Assembly: GCA_001936135.1 (NCBI GenBank)
Contig: CP012811.1
Location: 1,922,001-1,986,000, forward strand
DNA from: Saccharomycopsis fibuligera x Saccharomycopsis cf. fibuligera
Taxonomy: Eukaryota > Ascomycota > Saccharomycetes > Ascoideales > Saccharomycopsidaceae
DNA length: 64,000 nt
Reading direction: 5' to 3'
The notes below the pieces were generated by a model. It was not told the origin of the DNA. It did not search any database and saw only the letters and a program-made list of their open reading frames with translations. Made by a program: the position numbers and the translations under genes. Numbering within the stretch: the first letter of the stretch is position 1; every line of letters starts with the position of its first letter. Shown here in pieces: positions 19,402 through 29,565 of this stretch.

Positions 19402-20425
19402 ACTGTGTTTGCAGCGCGTATATACGCAGGCGCTATCACCCACTGCAAGCTCTACAACATCCATACAGTTCATAGATTGTCCCGTACTTTCAAAAAGACA
19501 GTGCTGTGGGTACGTATTTCAGCTCGGTCCCTCTGAGGAGTATTGGATACTTCGCTATATGGGATTCGTTTACCACAGCCTCCTGTGCAGACAGCAAAAA
19601 TGCCATCGGGGCGAGGCCATGGAGATATAGTCCCAGACGTTTCACTCAACTCGAGTGGAAATCGAAACCAAAAGCATGAGTGTGATAAGAAGCCGGTACA
19701 ACAAAAGCCAGTGCAATACCAACACAGCAACAGTATTGTGGCCAAAGACACGCACTCGTGTATTCTATAATCTATAGAGCCAATGACCACAACGCTAGGC
19801 CGCGTTGATTAAACACTAGCTCTTCAATCACAAACAACAAGCGCCGTCTGCCTTGATTTGCAGCGACAACAAAGAAAGCATCTATTAAACCAAAAAGATA
19901 AGAAAGAAAGAAAAAAAAAGAAATAAAAAAAATTTTTTTTCCTCCCAACATCAGCCGCTATTTGTAGTGCCAGCTAGAAGCTTCTCTGGCACTGACACTG
20001 TAAGTAAGATACATCAGTCGGGTAACCTTTGATGCTTCTAATCGCTTCCAGCCCAACGGCGCGACACACTGCGAGGCTTTAAGTGCAATAGCAGATCTGG
20101 TGCAGCCCTGGGATCTGTAGACCGGTTATTATCGTGATGCTCTTTCTATGAGACTGAGGTGAAAGACGACTGATATTATCTCGGGACTTTGATATTTGCT
20201 ACACACAACAACAAACATTACATTCGCTTATTGGAGCATATCCGTCTCTGCTTTCGTTTTGATTGGTTTTTCGTCTATTTCCGGATACGCTGTTTTGTTT
20301 TGCACTAATCAAAGTTAAACTTTATAAGATCATTGTCATCAACAAACTATAGTTTCCTAAGATCAATACTTACATCAACAACATTACGGTTATATCAAAT
20401 CTGACACTATATAGCACTTTAAATA

Positions 20426-22843
20426 ATGCTGCTACTCACACTACGAAAAAAAATCGTTGTCGGAGTGCTAGCAGCTCTTATTGTTGCTCAGCTATTTGCT
20501 TATTTTTCCATAAAGGCATTCTACTCATACACTAATGGCTCTGAAAAGCTTAATCCAAAATATATCATTCTGCAGTTGCTCGGCACCAGTGATAAAATTG
20601 AACATCTTCCTTCTGCTTCTGCTTCTATTTCTACTACTGCTTCTATTTCTACTACTGCTTCTGCTTCTGCTTCTGCTTCACATACGAGTCCCAATACCGC
20701 AATTGAGGCCGTCAAATCTTCAGCCACCTTCAAAGCCGCGTCGCCTCACTACCAGCGCCTTCTTGAAAAGTACCTGGACGACTTCCCCACCAAGTTCACA
20801 TTTGACGAAAGATGTCAACTTTATTTCAACGACTTGTACCATGCTAACTCATCATGGAGCGCTGCGGATATAAACTCCATGAAGCATGATGCTGGAGTCT
20901 TTAATGCCGATGAGTATATTAGCCAAAGGATCGGAGACTTTGAAAGAAGCAAAAAGGAAAAGCAAAAAGAAGATGGCAACAACCAGGATGAGGATGTCAC
21001 GGCCACTGAAGAAGAAATGGAAAAAATCAAACAGGATTTCAATTATGTCAGGGAAAGTACTGAGTTCGTTGAAAATTTGATGGTGGATACTATGACTCAT
21101 TTAAGAGTGTTTGACCAGTGTTATTTGAGATCTCAGAATCATTCAGTGGACTTTGGTAAGTTGACAAAAGACTTGCGTAGTAAAGTTTATGGGTTTAGTG
21201 CATTTATCGATGAGAAAAATGGCCACGACAAAAGAGAGGCTGATAAAGTAGCCGTTAAAGATACTGCCAAAGAAAAGTCGAACAAAAACGTTTTTGATGG
21301 CTACACTGCAATGTGCGCTGACACTGAACCAAGACTATTCCCATGGATGTCTAAAAAACTTCCAGAATTCAAAAAATGGGATGGAAGCATTCATGATGGA
21401 ATCCCTGATATGGCAAAATACAATAAAGAAAAGGGCATTCAACCACTGGCCAAATCATACAAGACATCCAGCGCACAAAACAACAACAACAACTGCTTCA
21501 TCCAATCACTCAAGCAATCAATCAATGGCCGTGGAATTGTTCTATCTGCTTCAGACCTGCAAGTGAACGACATGATTGCCCTCTTGCGCATCTTGCGAGC
21601 TCTCAACAACAAGCTCCCTATCCAAGTGGTTCATAAAGGTGACTTGACCGAGAAAACGGTTGCGAAACTCGTGAGCGTTGCTAGAGACCCAAAGGACGAT
21701 TTTATTGAAAGTCTTTATGGCAACTACTCTTCAGTGCATGGCAGTATCCACCCGCTGTACCCAAAGCAAGAAATATGGTTTGTTAATGTCACAGATTGCA
21801 TCTCAGATAACTATAAGCATAGATTTGAATCTTACAATAACAAATACCTTGCGTTGATCTTCAACTCGTTTGACGAAATGCTCTTAATGGACACCGACGC
21901 AGTGCCTTTTGTTAATCCTGACTTCTTTTTCCAATCCCCAGCTTACACAACCACGCAGACTTGGTTTTTCAAAGACAGACTCAATAATGCAATGAATGTG
22001 CCCCAAGATGTCCATTTATTCAAAAAGCTCCTTCCTTCCACCATCGACAATTTGTTCTTCAAGATCGCTACGCCAACTGCACATACTTTAGACCTGAGGT
22101 TTTTCAAACTTAACTACAAGCATCTCATGGAATCGGGAATTCTTGCTCTTGGTCGTAATGCGCATTTTGCCGGCATGCTAGCCGCGGTACAGCTTAGTTT
22201 CTGGGAACCCCTAAGCAGCAAAACGTGGGGCGACAAAGAAACCTACTGGCTTGGCCTATCAATGATGGGAGATGAATCATACTATTTCAACAAACATGGT
22301 GCCGGCGCCATAGCTAATGATAATTCCAGCATCAGCGCTAACGACAGAAAGACAAAATTTTCAATAAGCGCCTGCTCAGTGCAACCGGCGCATTTGTCCA
22401 GTGATGATAACCAAACATTACTCTGGATCAACTCGGGCTTTAAAAAATGCAAAAAAGAGAGCTGGGGCGCCGATATACTATTGTCCAAATACCGCAACAT
22501 GTTTGGTGAGGATAATCAGGATGCGCTTAGAAAATATTACGGATCGGCACTACATATATATGGAGTGCTTGTGCCTCCCGCATTAGAAGAAATTGATGAA
22601 CGGACATTGAGGAAGGGCTGGAAGATGGAAAATGAGTGTTTTGGGTACAAGTACTGCGCATTGACAAAGTTTTATGATGGAGATAATGGGAAACCAGAAG
22701 CAGGCCAGTGGACACAGTTTAATGAAACTATGCAGATGGTTTATGATTATTATGGGCAGATCTGGATTGAGGGGTATAACTATAATGATCAGCATTATAA
22801 GCAAGAGGAAGAAAAACATAAGGAGGAAGAAGAGGAGAGATAA
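20426..22843 (+). CDS. MNN1-family alpha-1,3-mannosyltransferase
   Basis: An 805-residue Golgi type II membrane glycosyltransferase. A short cytosolic tail (LLTLRKK) precedes a single anchor (about 10-29). A stem with an (S/A/T/I) low-complexity repeat (about 66-88) follows. The catalytic domain contains RGIVLSASD, LLRILRALNNKLPIQVVH, PKQEIWFVNV, the DXD metal-binding motif D489-T-D491 inside LLMDTDAVPF, and GDESYY near residue 612. Family members add terminal alpha-1,3-mannose to N- or O-glycans using GDP-mannose. Several paralogues (MNN1, MNT2, MNT3, MNN1-like genes) exist in yeasts and the sequence alone does not tell which this is. The C-terminus is a Glu/Lys-rich tail. Confidence 0.88.
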   Translation: MLLLTLRKKIVVGVLAALIVAQLFAYFSIKAFYSYTNGSEKLNPKYIILQLLGTSDKIEHLPSASASISTTASISTTASASASASHTSPNTAIEAVKSSATFKAASPHYQRLLEKYLDDFPTKFTFDERCQLYFNDLYHANSSWSAADINSMKHDAGVFNADEYISQRIGDFERSKKEKQKEDGNNQDEDVTATEEEMEKIKQDFNYVRESTEFVENLMVDTMTHLRVFDQCYLRSQNHSVDFGKLTKDLRSKVYGFSAFIDEKNGHDKREADKVAVKDTAKEKSNKNVFDGYTAMCADTEPRLFPWMSKKLPEFKKWDGSIHDGIPDMAKYNKEKGIQPLAKSYKTSSAQNNNNNCFIQSLKQSINGRGIVLSASDLQVNDMIALLRILRALNNKLPIQVVHKGDLTEKTVAKLVSVARDPKDDFIESLYGNYSSVHGSIHPLYPKQEIWFVNVTDCISDNYKHRFESYNNKYLALIFNSFDEMLLMDTDAVPFVNPDFFFQSPAYTTTQTWFFKDRLNNAMNVPQDVHLFKKLLPSTIDNLFFKIATPTAHTLDLRFFKLNYKHLMESGILALGRNAHFAGMLAAVQLSFWEPLSSKTWGDKETYWLGLSMMGDESYYFNKHGAGAIANDNSSISANDRKTKFSISACSVQPAHLSSDDNQTLLWINSGFKKCKKESWGADILLSKYRNMFGEDNQDALRKYYGSALHIYGVLVPPALEEIDERTLRKGWKMENECFGYKYCALTKFYDGDNGKPEAGQWTQFNETMQMVYDYYGQIWIEGYNYNDQHYKQEEEKHKEEEEER

Positions 22844-23725
22844 CTTAATCATACTCTATTCATCTAAAATGTTTTTTGATTTTTATTATTTGCTTTTTTA
22901 GTTTCACACTGCTATTTAATTTTCCATTTTTTTGCTTTGCATTTCTATTTTTGTTTTGTTTAATGTTTACGTATTTCGTTTTTCGCCTACTTTTGTCATT
23001 TTTTACCTCTATTTCAGCATTTCTTTCAAGAGATCTATGTTATTCAAAAATTTCAAATTGCATTTATACTTCTAGACTTTAATATTTTGCGCTATTTTCA
23101 GCGGATTTATTCTATAAACCTTGCTTTCTTACTCACAATTGCAGTCTAAATTGGCTTCTTGGTTTTTTGTGATTTGTTGTCTTTGTTTTATTTCCATATA
23201 AAAAAGTTGCATATATGTTTCACTTCCTTCCATCGCACACTTTTCTGTTATTTTAAATTTAATTTGTACAGTTTTTGCTTTTCATTTCTTTTATTTTTTG
23301 CTTCACCGTCAATCTATAATGTTTGTAAATTCATTGGTAAATCCTTCTTCTGCCCTCTGCTTTACTGCTCATTCAATCCTTTGTCTTTTAAGTTTGACAA
23401 AATTTCAAAATACATCATAAAACGCTCCTGAAAAGACACTTGTTTTTTTGTTTATAAGCAAATGTATCTCTTGGGCACAATTTTTATCTGATTGATATCG
23501 ATAGATATAGTCGCTTTAGTCACATCGCACACCATCTTTCAGCCAGAAGTGCCAAAAGTGAAACTATGCAAAGTTGAAAATCGCGCACTTTATAGAACTT
23601 AAACTTGTGGGCTTGTGTCAAAGATTTTCTGTCTTTGTTTCTTATTTTGTCCATTCATTTTTGGTTTATTGGAGAAACATAAGAATTGGTCATGAATTTT
23701 GGAATTTTCCGCAGTGCGTTGTTTA

Positions 23726-23727
<2 letters not shown>

Positions 23728-23765
<38 letters not shown>

Positions 23766-23842
23766 TGTGCACTTATATCAGATTGAAAACAAATATCTCC
23801 TTGCTGGTTTCACAAAAAAAAAAAAAAAAAAAAAAAAAAAAA
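23728..23842. repeat. T33 ... A29 homopolymer inverted repeat
   Basis: Thirty-three T (23728-23760), a 53-base spacer, then 29 A (23814-23842). The arms are fully complementary over 29 bp, so a cruciform or hairpin RNA is possible. The exact lengths may vary or be assembly-limited. Confidence 0.9.
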
Positions 23843-24782
23843 CATTTCTAAAACATAATATTAGGGAAAGTATTTTGACGAACCTTAGATTAACTTTTTA
23901 TAGCTGGAATTCTTGATATTCATTCTATTTGAGACCGTTAATATACAGATATGCATTCTTTCGCTTACTCATTTGGTTTTCTGGTGATGCTAGATATAAA
24001 TACTAGTTACTACTTAGGGGATTCGGAAGTACTGGTTCAAAGCTTGAAATTTATAATTATACGTTTATTGCGTTTCTTTACTACTCCTTCATGACGAATT
24101 CAAACTATAGCCTCGGATAAGGTAAGCCCTTTAAATGATGCTTCTTTTACAAGTTAACACACAAAAAGACTAAAAGAAAAAAATTTTTTTTTTAAAAAAA
24201 GTAGAAACTGATTTATTTAATATACAGCTGTTTATTCAGAGCCGCGCTCTGGGATTCATTGCTCTGCAGAAAAAGTTTAGCAATCCACTGGCAGAAGTGA
24301 AATAATGATATGGTTGTATTATATACAGTTTTATGTTGGCTTACTGTACTTTTTTAATGTACTGTATAAGCTGGCGTTTCTTTGATTGTCTTTTTTGTTA
24401 TGCAAAATAAAATCCTCCATTTTATAGTACCAGGAAGGAGGCTAATTTTGCAGTAATATCCTTTGATTGTTATTAACGAAGCACAAAAAGTTTTTTTTTT
24501 ATTCTTAAAAAAAAAAACAAAAAAACAAAGGTGCTAATGACATCTTTTATCTCTTGCGGATTATTTATTAAATTATAGAAATTACTGTAACTTACCTTGG
24601 TTTTTATCTATAAGAATATAGTTTCATAAATAAATTAATTCGAAACCAACTATAAATCTCATAAGAAAACACTCTATATAAAACAGCTATCACTGCCCTC
24701 AAGAATACCAACTGGCTCGCATAACCGAATTCATTGAATTCCATCCACCCTATAACTATGCATGTTTATGCGCTATTCTCCA

Positions 24783-24871
24783 GATGAGCTCACGTGCATA
24801 ATGCATAATTTTTTTTTTCTTGTTCCTCTTTTCTGCACCACAAGAAAATTTTTTTTTTTCCTCTTCTCATC
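24783..24871 (+). promoter_or_regulatory. NOP15 promoter motifs: PAC-like, CACGTG, RRPE
   Basis: GATGAG (24783-24788, PAC core) is followed at once by CACGTG (24791-24796). Further down, GAAAATTTTT (24844-24853) matches the RRPE motif, and CTCATC (24866-24871) is a second PAC core in reverse. PAC and RRPE together mark ribosome-biogenesis genes in yeasts, which fits NOP15 at 25009. Confidence 0.55.
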
Positions 24872-25008
24872 TTGGTTTGATTGATGCCTTTGGAAAATCA
24901 TCCTTTTTCAGATACAACCTGCTTTGTGCTTAGTTTACAAAACAGACTTATAGACCGTTTTTATAGCCATAACAATACCTACTATAATAACAGCAATAAC
25001 AGTACAAA

Positions 25009-26001
25009 ATGGCTAAGAGAGTAACAAGACAAACAAGTGCTGCCACCAAGAAGGCCGCTCCAGCTCCAGCCCCAGCTCCAGCTCCAGCTGCTCCTGCTAA
25101 GAAGAGTAAAGCAAGTGCGAAGACCAAAAAAGCCGAATCCAAAAAAGATAAAGAAGCTGAACAAGATGAGTTGAACAAAGATACACTTAAGTTAGCCGAC
25201 AGCAGCGATGAAGAAGAAGAAGAAGAAGAAGAAGAAAATGTAAATGACAGTGACAGTGATAATGAAAACTCTGGTGAAGGTGAAGATTTTGGTGGTTTTT
25301 CAAGTACCGACGAAGAAGAAGATGAAGAAGATGAAAACACTAAGAAATCAGTTTCCAAGAAAGTTGCAAAGGATTCCAAAAAGAGACAGCAGAAAGATGT
25401 TGAAGAAGAAGAAGAAGAACAAAAACCAATTGCTAAGAAAGCCAAGACTCAACACAAAGTCACTGCTATATCAGCCAATGCCAACAAGAACAAAAAGAAT
25501 GCTGGCAAAAAGCAACCGCACAAAAGAGGTATTCTCTACATTGGCCGTTTACCAGAAGGTTTTGATGAACCAGAATTGAAGAAATATTTCTCCCAGTTTG
25601 GTAACATTATCAACTTGCGTGTGGCTCGTAATAAAAAGACTGGTAAATCTAAACATTATGCCTTCCTTGAATTTGACAATTATGAAGTGGCCAAAATTGC
25701 TCAAGAAACAATGAACAACTACTTGATATTCAATCATATCTTGAAATGTCAGCTTCTTGAAGAAGATCAAGATCAAAGTAGCACCGGAGATGCTGAAGCT
25801 AATGAAAAATTATTGAATTTGTTCAAAAATAGTAATAAAAAATTTAAGAAAGTGCCATGGGCTAAGATTTCTAAAAATAAATTTGATAAATACAGAAGCA
25901 CTGAAAAATGGAACCAATTGAAACAGAAAAATGACGATAAAAAGAAGCAGAGATTGGAGAAGTTGAAAGATGCCGGATTCAATTTTGATTTGACAAATTA
26001 A
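25009..26001 (+). CDS. NOP15: Nop15-like RRM protein for 60S ribosome assembly
   Basis: A 330-residue nucleolar RNA-binding protein. The N-terminal half is charged and low-complexity: an Ala-Pro repeat at about 20-29, Lys-rich blocks and a long Glu/Asp/Ser stretch at 60-145. One RRM spans about 173-252, with RNP2 as ILYIGRL (175-181) and RNP1 as SKHYAFLEF (about 214-222). It is followed by a basic C-terminus (KKFKKVPWAKISKNKFDKY). S. cerevisiae Nop15 (220 residues) has the same single RRM and acts in ITS2 processing of pre-60S particles. The extra 100 residues here are all in the acidic N-terminus. Promoter PAC/RRPE motifs agree with a ribosome-biogenesis role. Confidence 0.88.
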   Translation: MAKRVTRQTSAATKKAAPAPAPAPAPAAPAKKSKASAKTKKAESKKDKEAEQDELNKDTLKLADSSDEEEEEEEEENVNDSDSDNENSGEGEDFGGFSSTDEEEDEEDENTKKSVSKKVAKDSKKRQQKDVEEEEEEQKPIAKKAKTQHKVTAISANANKNKKNAGKKQPHKRGILYIGRLPEGFDEPELKKYFSQFGNIINLRVARNKKTGKSKHYAFLEFDNYEVAKIAQETMNNYLIFNHILKCQLLEEDQDQSSTGDAEANEKLLNLFKNSNKKFKKVPWAKISKNKFDKYRSTEKWNQLKQKNDDKKKQRLEKLKDAGFNFDLTN

Positions 26002-26503
26002 AGCATTAATAAGCATATTATATTTTTACTTACATTTCTCTCTTTTTTTTTTTTCTTTTGATTTGATAACTATCATTTTTTCTTTTTCCTTTTTTCATAT
26101 TATTCTGCTTTTTTTGTTTAGAAGTTTGCTGCTGTACATTTCCCCATTTTCCGTTTTTTTCATTCCACTATTTTCAATTCGCATAATAGGCTAAAGCGTA
26201 TGGTTTTGTTTACCTTTTTCTGATAAAAATACTATTTTAATAACAGTAGAACAGCTGCTTATCGAGTGATATTGCAAAATAACTGCATGTTGTGAGCTAA
26301 TCTTTAAAGATTAAGAGATCTTCTCTAGTGTTTCAGATGCTGTTGACGGCGGTTACGTGCACTGCTTACAATGTGAAATTTTTTTCAAATTTTTTTTTCT
26401 TTTTTTCCTTAGATTTTGCTGCGCATCGCGATTCTCAAATTAGTTACACTGAATTGCCGAATCTGGCGACGCTCCGATTGTCGGTGCTTATTGTTAACAA
26501 GCG

Positions 26504-26689
26504 TTGTATCGTGTTGAGGTTGTTTTATGTCAGGCAACAATAGCGACAGCTGCTGGCTTCAAAATCATTGTCAATACTATATTAAAAACGACAAAAAAGC
26601 GAATACTCGAGAAATTTCTCTACATATCGGAAAAAATTAACAAAAAGAAAAGGGCGGAAATTTTGAAAACAAGTTGTAACTACCAATAA
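26504..26689 (+). pseudogene. Coding-like fragment 1 (Lys-rich)
   Basis: Sixty-one codons ending TAA, with a Lys/Ile-rich helix-like C-terminal half (for example FLYISEKINKKKRAEIL). It stops a few bases before the next open stretch, which is in another frame, as expected for a frameshifted relic. The family is not recognised. Confidence 0.25.
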
Positions 26690-26694
26690 GCTAA

Positions 26695-26943
26695 TTGATT
26701 CGCAAATTAGCTTGTATGTGCACAGAAGAATACGTCCGTAGAAAGCTGCTCCACAACGCGATTTTGATAACTAAAAATAGAATAGCTGCGTTGTACTGCT
26801 ACGACGACAACAGTCAATTGTATGTGACAACCGACAGTAGTGGATCGATTTTAGAATCAAGATACTATGCATGGGGATCAGAAGCTTACACAAGCTTGGA
26901 ACTATCTGTTCTTTACGGACGTACTGAAGTACTGGCTGGTTAG
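26695..26943 (+). pseudogene. Coding-like fragment 2
   Basis: Eighty-two codons without an early ATG, with balanced composition (ALYCYDDNSQLYVTTDSSG, then ESRYYAWGSEAYTSLEL). It lies in a different frame from the fragment just upstream. The DNSQLYVTTDSSG phrase faintly recalls retroelement RNase H segments, but this is not enough to call an element. Confidence 0.3.
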
Positions 26944-27163
26944 TTGGTTAGTATGAGTTCGTGGATTGGCAACCATAGACAACTCAGTACTTTTACATAA
27001 TTGTCCAATACAAGTGTACCCGTTGCTTGTAAGCAGCGGATTTCGTAGAAGTTTTGTACTTAAGTTTTGGCGCTGCTATCTTTTACAACTGTGCTTTTCA
27101 AAAAAGGCCAAGGCAATTATCAACAATAATGGGGGTTAGGGGTCCAGAGTGTAAAATATTATC

Positions 27164-27241
27164 ATGTTGCGAAGTAAGAAGTTCCGTGAATTGGCCAAAA
27201 AAGATCGTAACCGTGAGAGCAAAACCACAGTAAAGAAATAA
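27164..27241 (+). pseudogene. Coding-like fragment 3, short basic frame
   Basis: An ATG-initiated 25-residue frame (MLRSKKFRELAKKDRNRES...) with strongly protein-like basic composition. It could be the preserved end of a decayed protein or a small ORF. Confidence 0.25.
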
Positions 27242-27337
27242 TGAATAAAGTATTAGTGATTGTTTTCTACGTTATTCTTTTAAATAACCTGATGCCGGAA
27301 GAATTATTGCTCTTGCTCCGAACAATAGAGTATGTAA

Positions 27338-27571
27338 AGTCCCTTTGACAGGACTTTGAAAGACTACAAACAGCATGCTAGATGCTTGCTACAATATGTG
27401 CAACGCAACATCTTCAATGTGGAGGCTTTTCACTTCAAAGAAAAGAAGAGAAGAGGCAATTATGTTCTTTTTAGCCACCACAATGACCTTGTTCCTGAAT
27501 TAATGAATATGTCTAGCCGGATTTTTTTCTTAAAAAAACTGAGCAATGTCGCCAGTTATAAGTTAAATTAA
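27338..27571 (+). pseudogene. Coding-like fragment 4
   Basis: About 77 sense codons follow an in-frame stop and end at TAA. The peptide is balanced (YKQHARCLLQYVQRNIF, HHNDLVPELMNMSSRIFFL) and has no ATG near its start. With the three fragments upstream it suggests an old gene or element eroded on the + strand. The family is not recognised. Confidence 0.3.
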
Positions 27572-29565
27572 CTTGTAAATTGAAAGCTACTAAACCAGGC
27601 AAGTGAGAAAGGAAATAAAGTTGTTTACACCTTAAACCATTGGCAGTAGTCATAATAACCAGGATAGTTATTGCCATTTATGGCGTTTTTAATTTTTTAC
27701 ATTAACTTTCTTTTTGCATCAAGCGCGTCACTTCTATACACACTGTTTAATTGTAGAAAATTAATGGATAAATTATAAGTATTAAGATTGTAATCTCTGA
27801 AAAAAAAAACAAAGAAAAACAAATTAAGAATGTTTGCTTGATGTTCACCTATTTATATTTATTTATATAAAACATGTTTTAGTCTCACCAAATATCATCA
27901 AAGCTCGCTGTCCGTATACCTTGAGAAATGCTAGTGCGGATCAATTTGGTCAATTAGCTTGAATACGAAGTCGTCAGATAATTAAGCTACGGCAATTTTA
28001 CCAGTTGCAAGGTTGACACGGTTATGGGGCGATGGCGGAGGAGATAATGAATGGATACTTTACCTGCCACTAGTATTGCTGCGATCTACAAGTACTAACT
28101 CTAGCTCTGATTGTCGTTTACAGATGAATGGTAAATGTGGTGGTGTTTGGTTTTTACTAAAAGCGTTTTGATCATATCATCCAATGTCTGAAGACAATGC
28201 CTTAAGGTATTTTCCTGCCAATATACCTCACTGTTAACAAAATCTCTTTCTCTCTGCCACAGCGAGGAATGTGGACATTCCAGTTATTTTTTTGTCTATA
28301 TTCATACAGTCATGTGCCATATCAGGTGACTAGTTGCTTGCACAAGTTTTGCATTCTCACTATCCAAATCGGGAAGAGGCCTAGCCCTACGGTGCACGGT
28401 TATGCAGCTTCAATAGGAGCAACACCCACAAATGGGAACATTTAAACGCATGGCACCACATAATGTACATCGAACATGCAGTAGGCGCGCCCTTCACACC
28501 TTGGATAGCGCTTATTAGCTATAGTCAACAATAACTGACCGCGATGGGAGCAGCGGACAAGCAATAGGCCTACATGCAAAGATAAGCAATCATAGGCAAA
28601 TACTGTGATCACCCGCGCAGGCTAAGACGCATCAAAAGGCACTAAGGAGCACTAGCAGGTATAATATGCAATTAGATGCAGGCTTTTTTGTGATTTGTAA
28701 AGCAGACATGCGTAAGCCATGCATGGGGACAGCTAGGCTGCAGACGTCGCCCGCCCGTGGCCAAGTAAAGCGCTTTTTCTAGAGTATTGAATGGCTCCAG
28801 CTGGCGTTTCATTATTATGCCTTCAGCTCCCTCGTCTTTGAGCTTTTTTTTCTTGTTCTTTGTTTTGTCCGCGCGCCCTTTTCCTCTCACTCTAAACTCC
28901 AAAACTTCATCTCTTTTCTTCCTATTTCTTTACATCCTGCCATCTCTATCTCTATCTTTACAGATTAATCACAGCTTCTTGTTCTTGTGGGTTTGGCTTT
29001 TAATCTCAACTCGTCAAGACTAGCTTCTTGTATCAAAACACAAGACAGTCTTTAAAACCATCTCAGCATTCTCCTGAGAAAAAAAAGAAAGAAGAAAAAA
29101 AATAAGATAAATAAAAAATAGGAGTCAACAGGAAACGACAAATACTGGCAATCAACTACAACTGCAAAAACCTTTACGCTCATTCATTCATTCGTTTATC
29201 AAAACTACATTTAGTCAATTTTGTTGGATATCCTATTCCAACAACTCTGTATTGTCTATTTTTTCCATCAAACCCTTTGTTATTCACTGGCTGAGTAACT
29301 ATAGACCCCGTTTTAGATTTTCAAAATACAGCAAAACTGTTTACAGATTCTTGCAATAGACATCAACCAGCAATTTTAATTTACAAAAAATAAAGAAATA
29401 AGATAGCTTATTGTTCGTTTTTGTTTCAATATAATTTTTCAAAAACAAAATCCATCTAAAAGTCATACTTTTTCGCTCAATAGAATATAGAGTTAAAGTT
29501 TAATACTTTTTAGACAGAAAAACAACAGAGTCAAATTTAGAAAGCTAATAAAAAACAAAAACATC

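Larger units (their letters stand above)
18961..20425. other. Divergent COX5/mannosyltransferase promoter region
   Basis: 1.47 kb, G+C-richer than average from 19140 to 19850. It carries CCAAT and CACGTG elements on the COX5 side. An open frame at 19154-19393 overlaps these sites and has no recognisable features, so it is not called. Confidence 0.55.
22844..25008. other. Gene-poor AT-rich region between mannosyltransferase and NOP15
   Basis: 2.2 kb without a supportable gene. It is strongly T-rich on the + strand from 22860 to 23400, then carries a T33 run and an A29 run that form an inverted repeat. The last 250 bp hold NOP15 promoter motifs. Open frames here are poly-Phe/Lys translations of homopolymers. 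Confidence 0.6.
26002..29565. other. Largest gene-poor stretch, with coding relics and the MSB2 upstream region
   Basis: 3.56 kb with no complete gene. The first half (26300-27600) carries several separate open, protein-like stretches on the + strand, listed as relics. The middle (27900-28750) is more mixed in composition with no open frames of note. The last 450 bp before MSB2 is A-rich and looks like a long 5' leader. Long upstream regions are usual for yeast surface-signalling genes. Confidence 0.55.

Noticed and set aside
26002-29565. Regional centromere
   Set aside because: The length of gene-free DNA would fit a CUG-Ser yeast centromere, but I see no flanking inverted repeats or other marker, and relics plus a long MSB2 promoter explain it as well.
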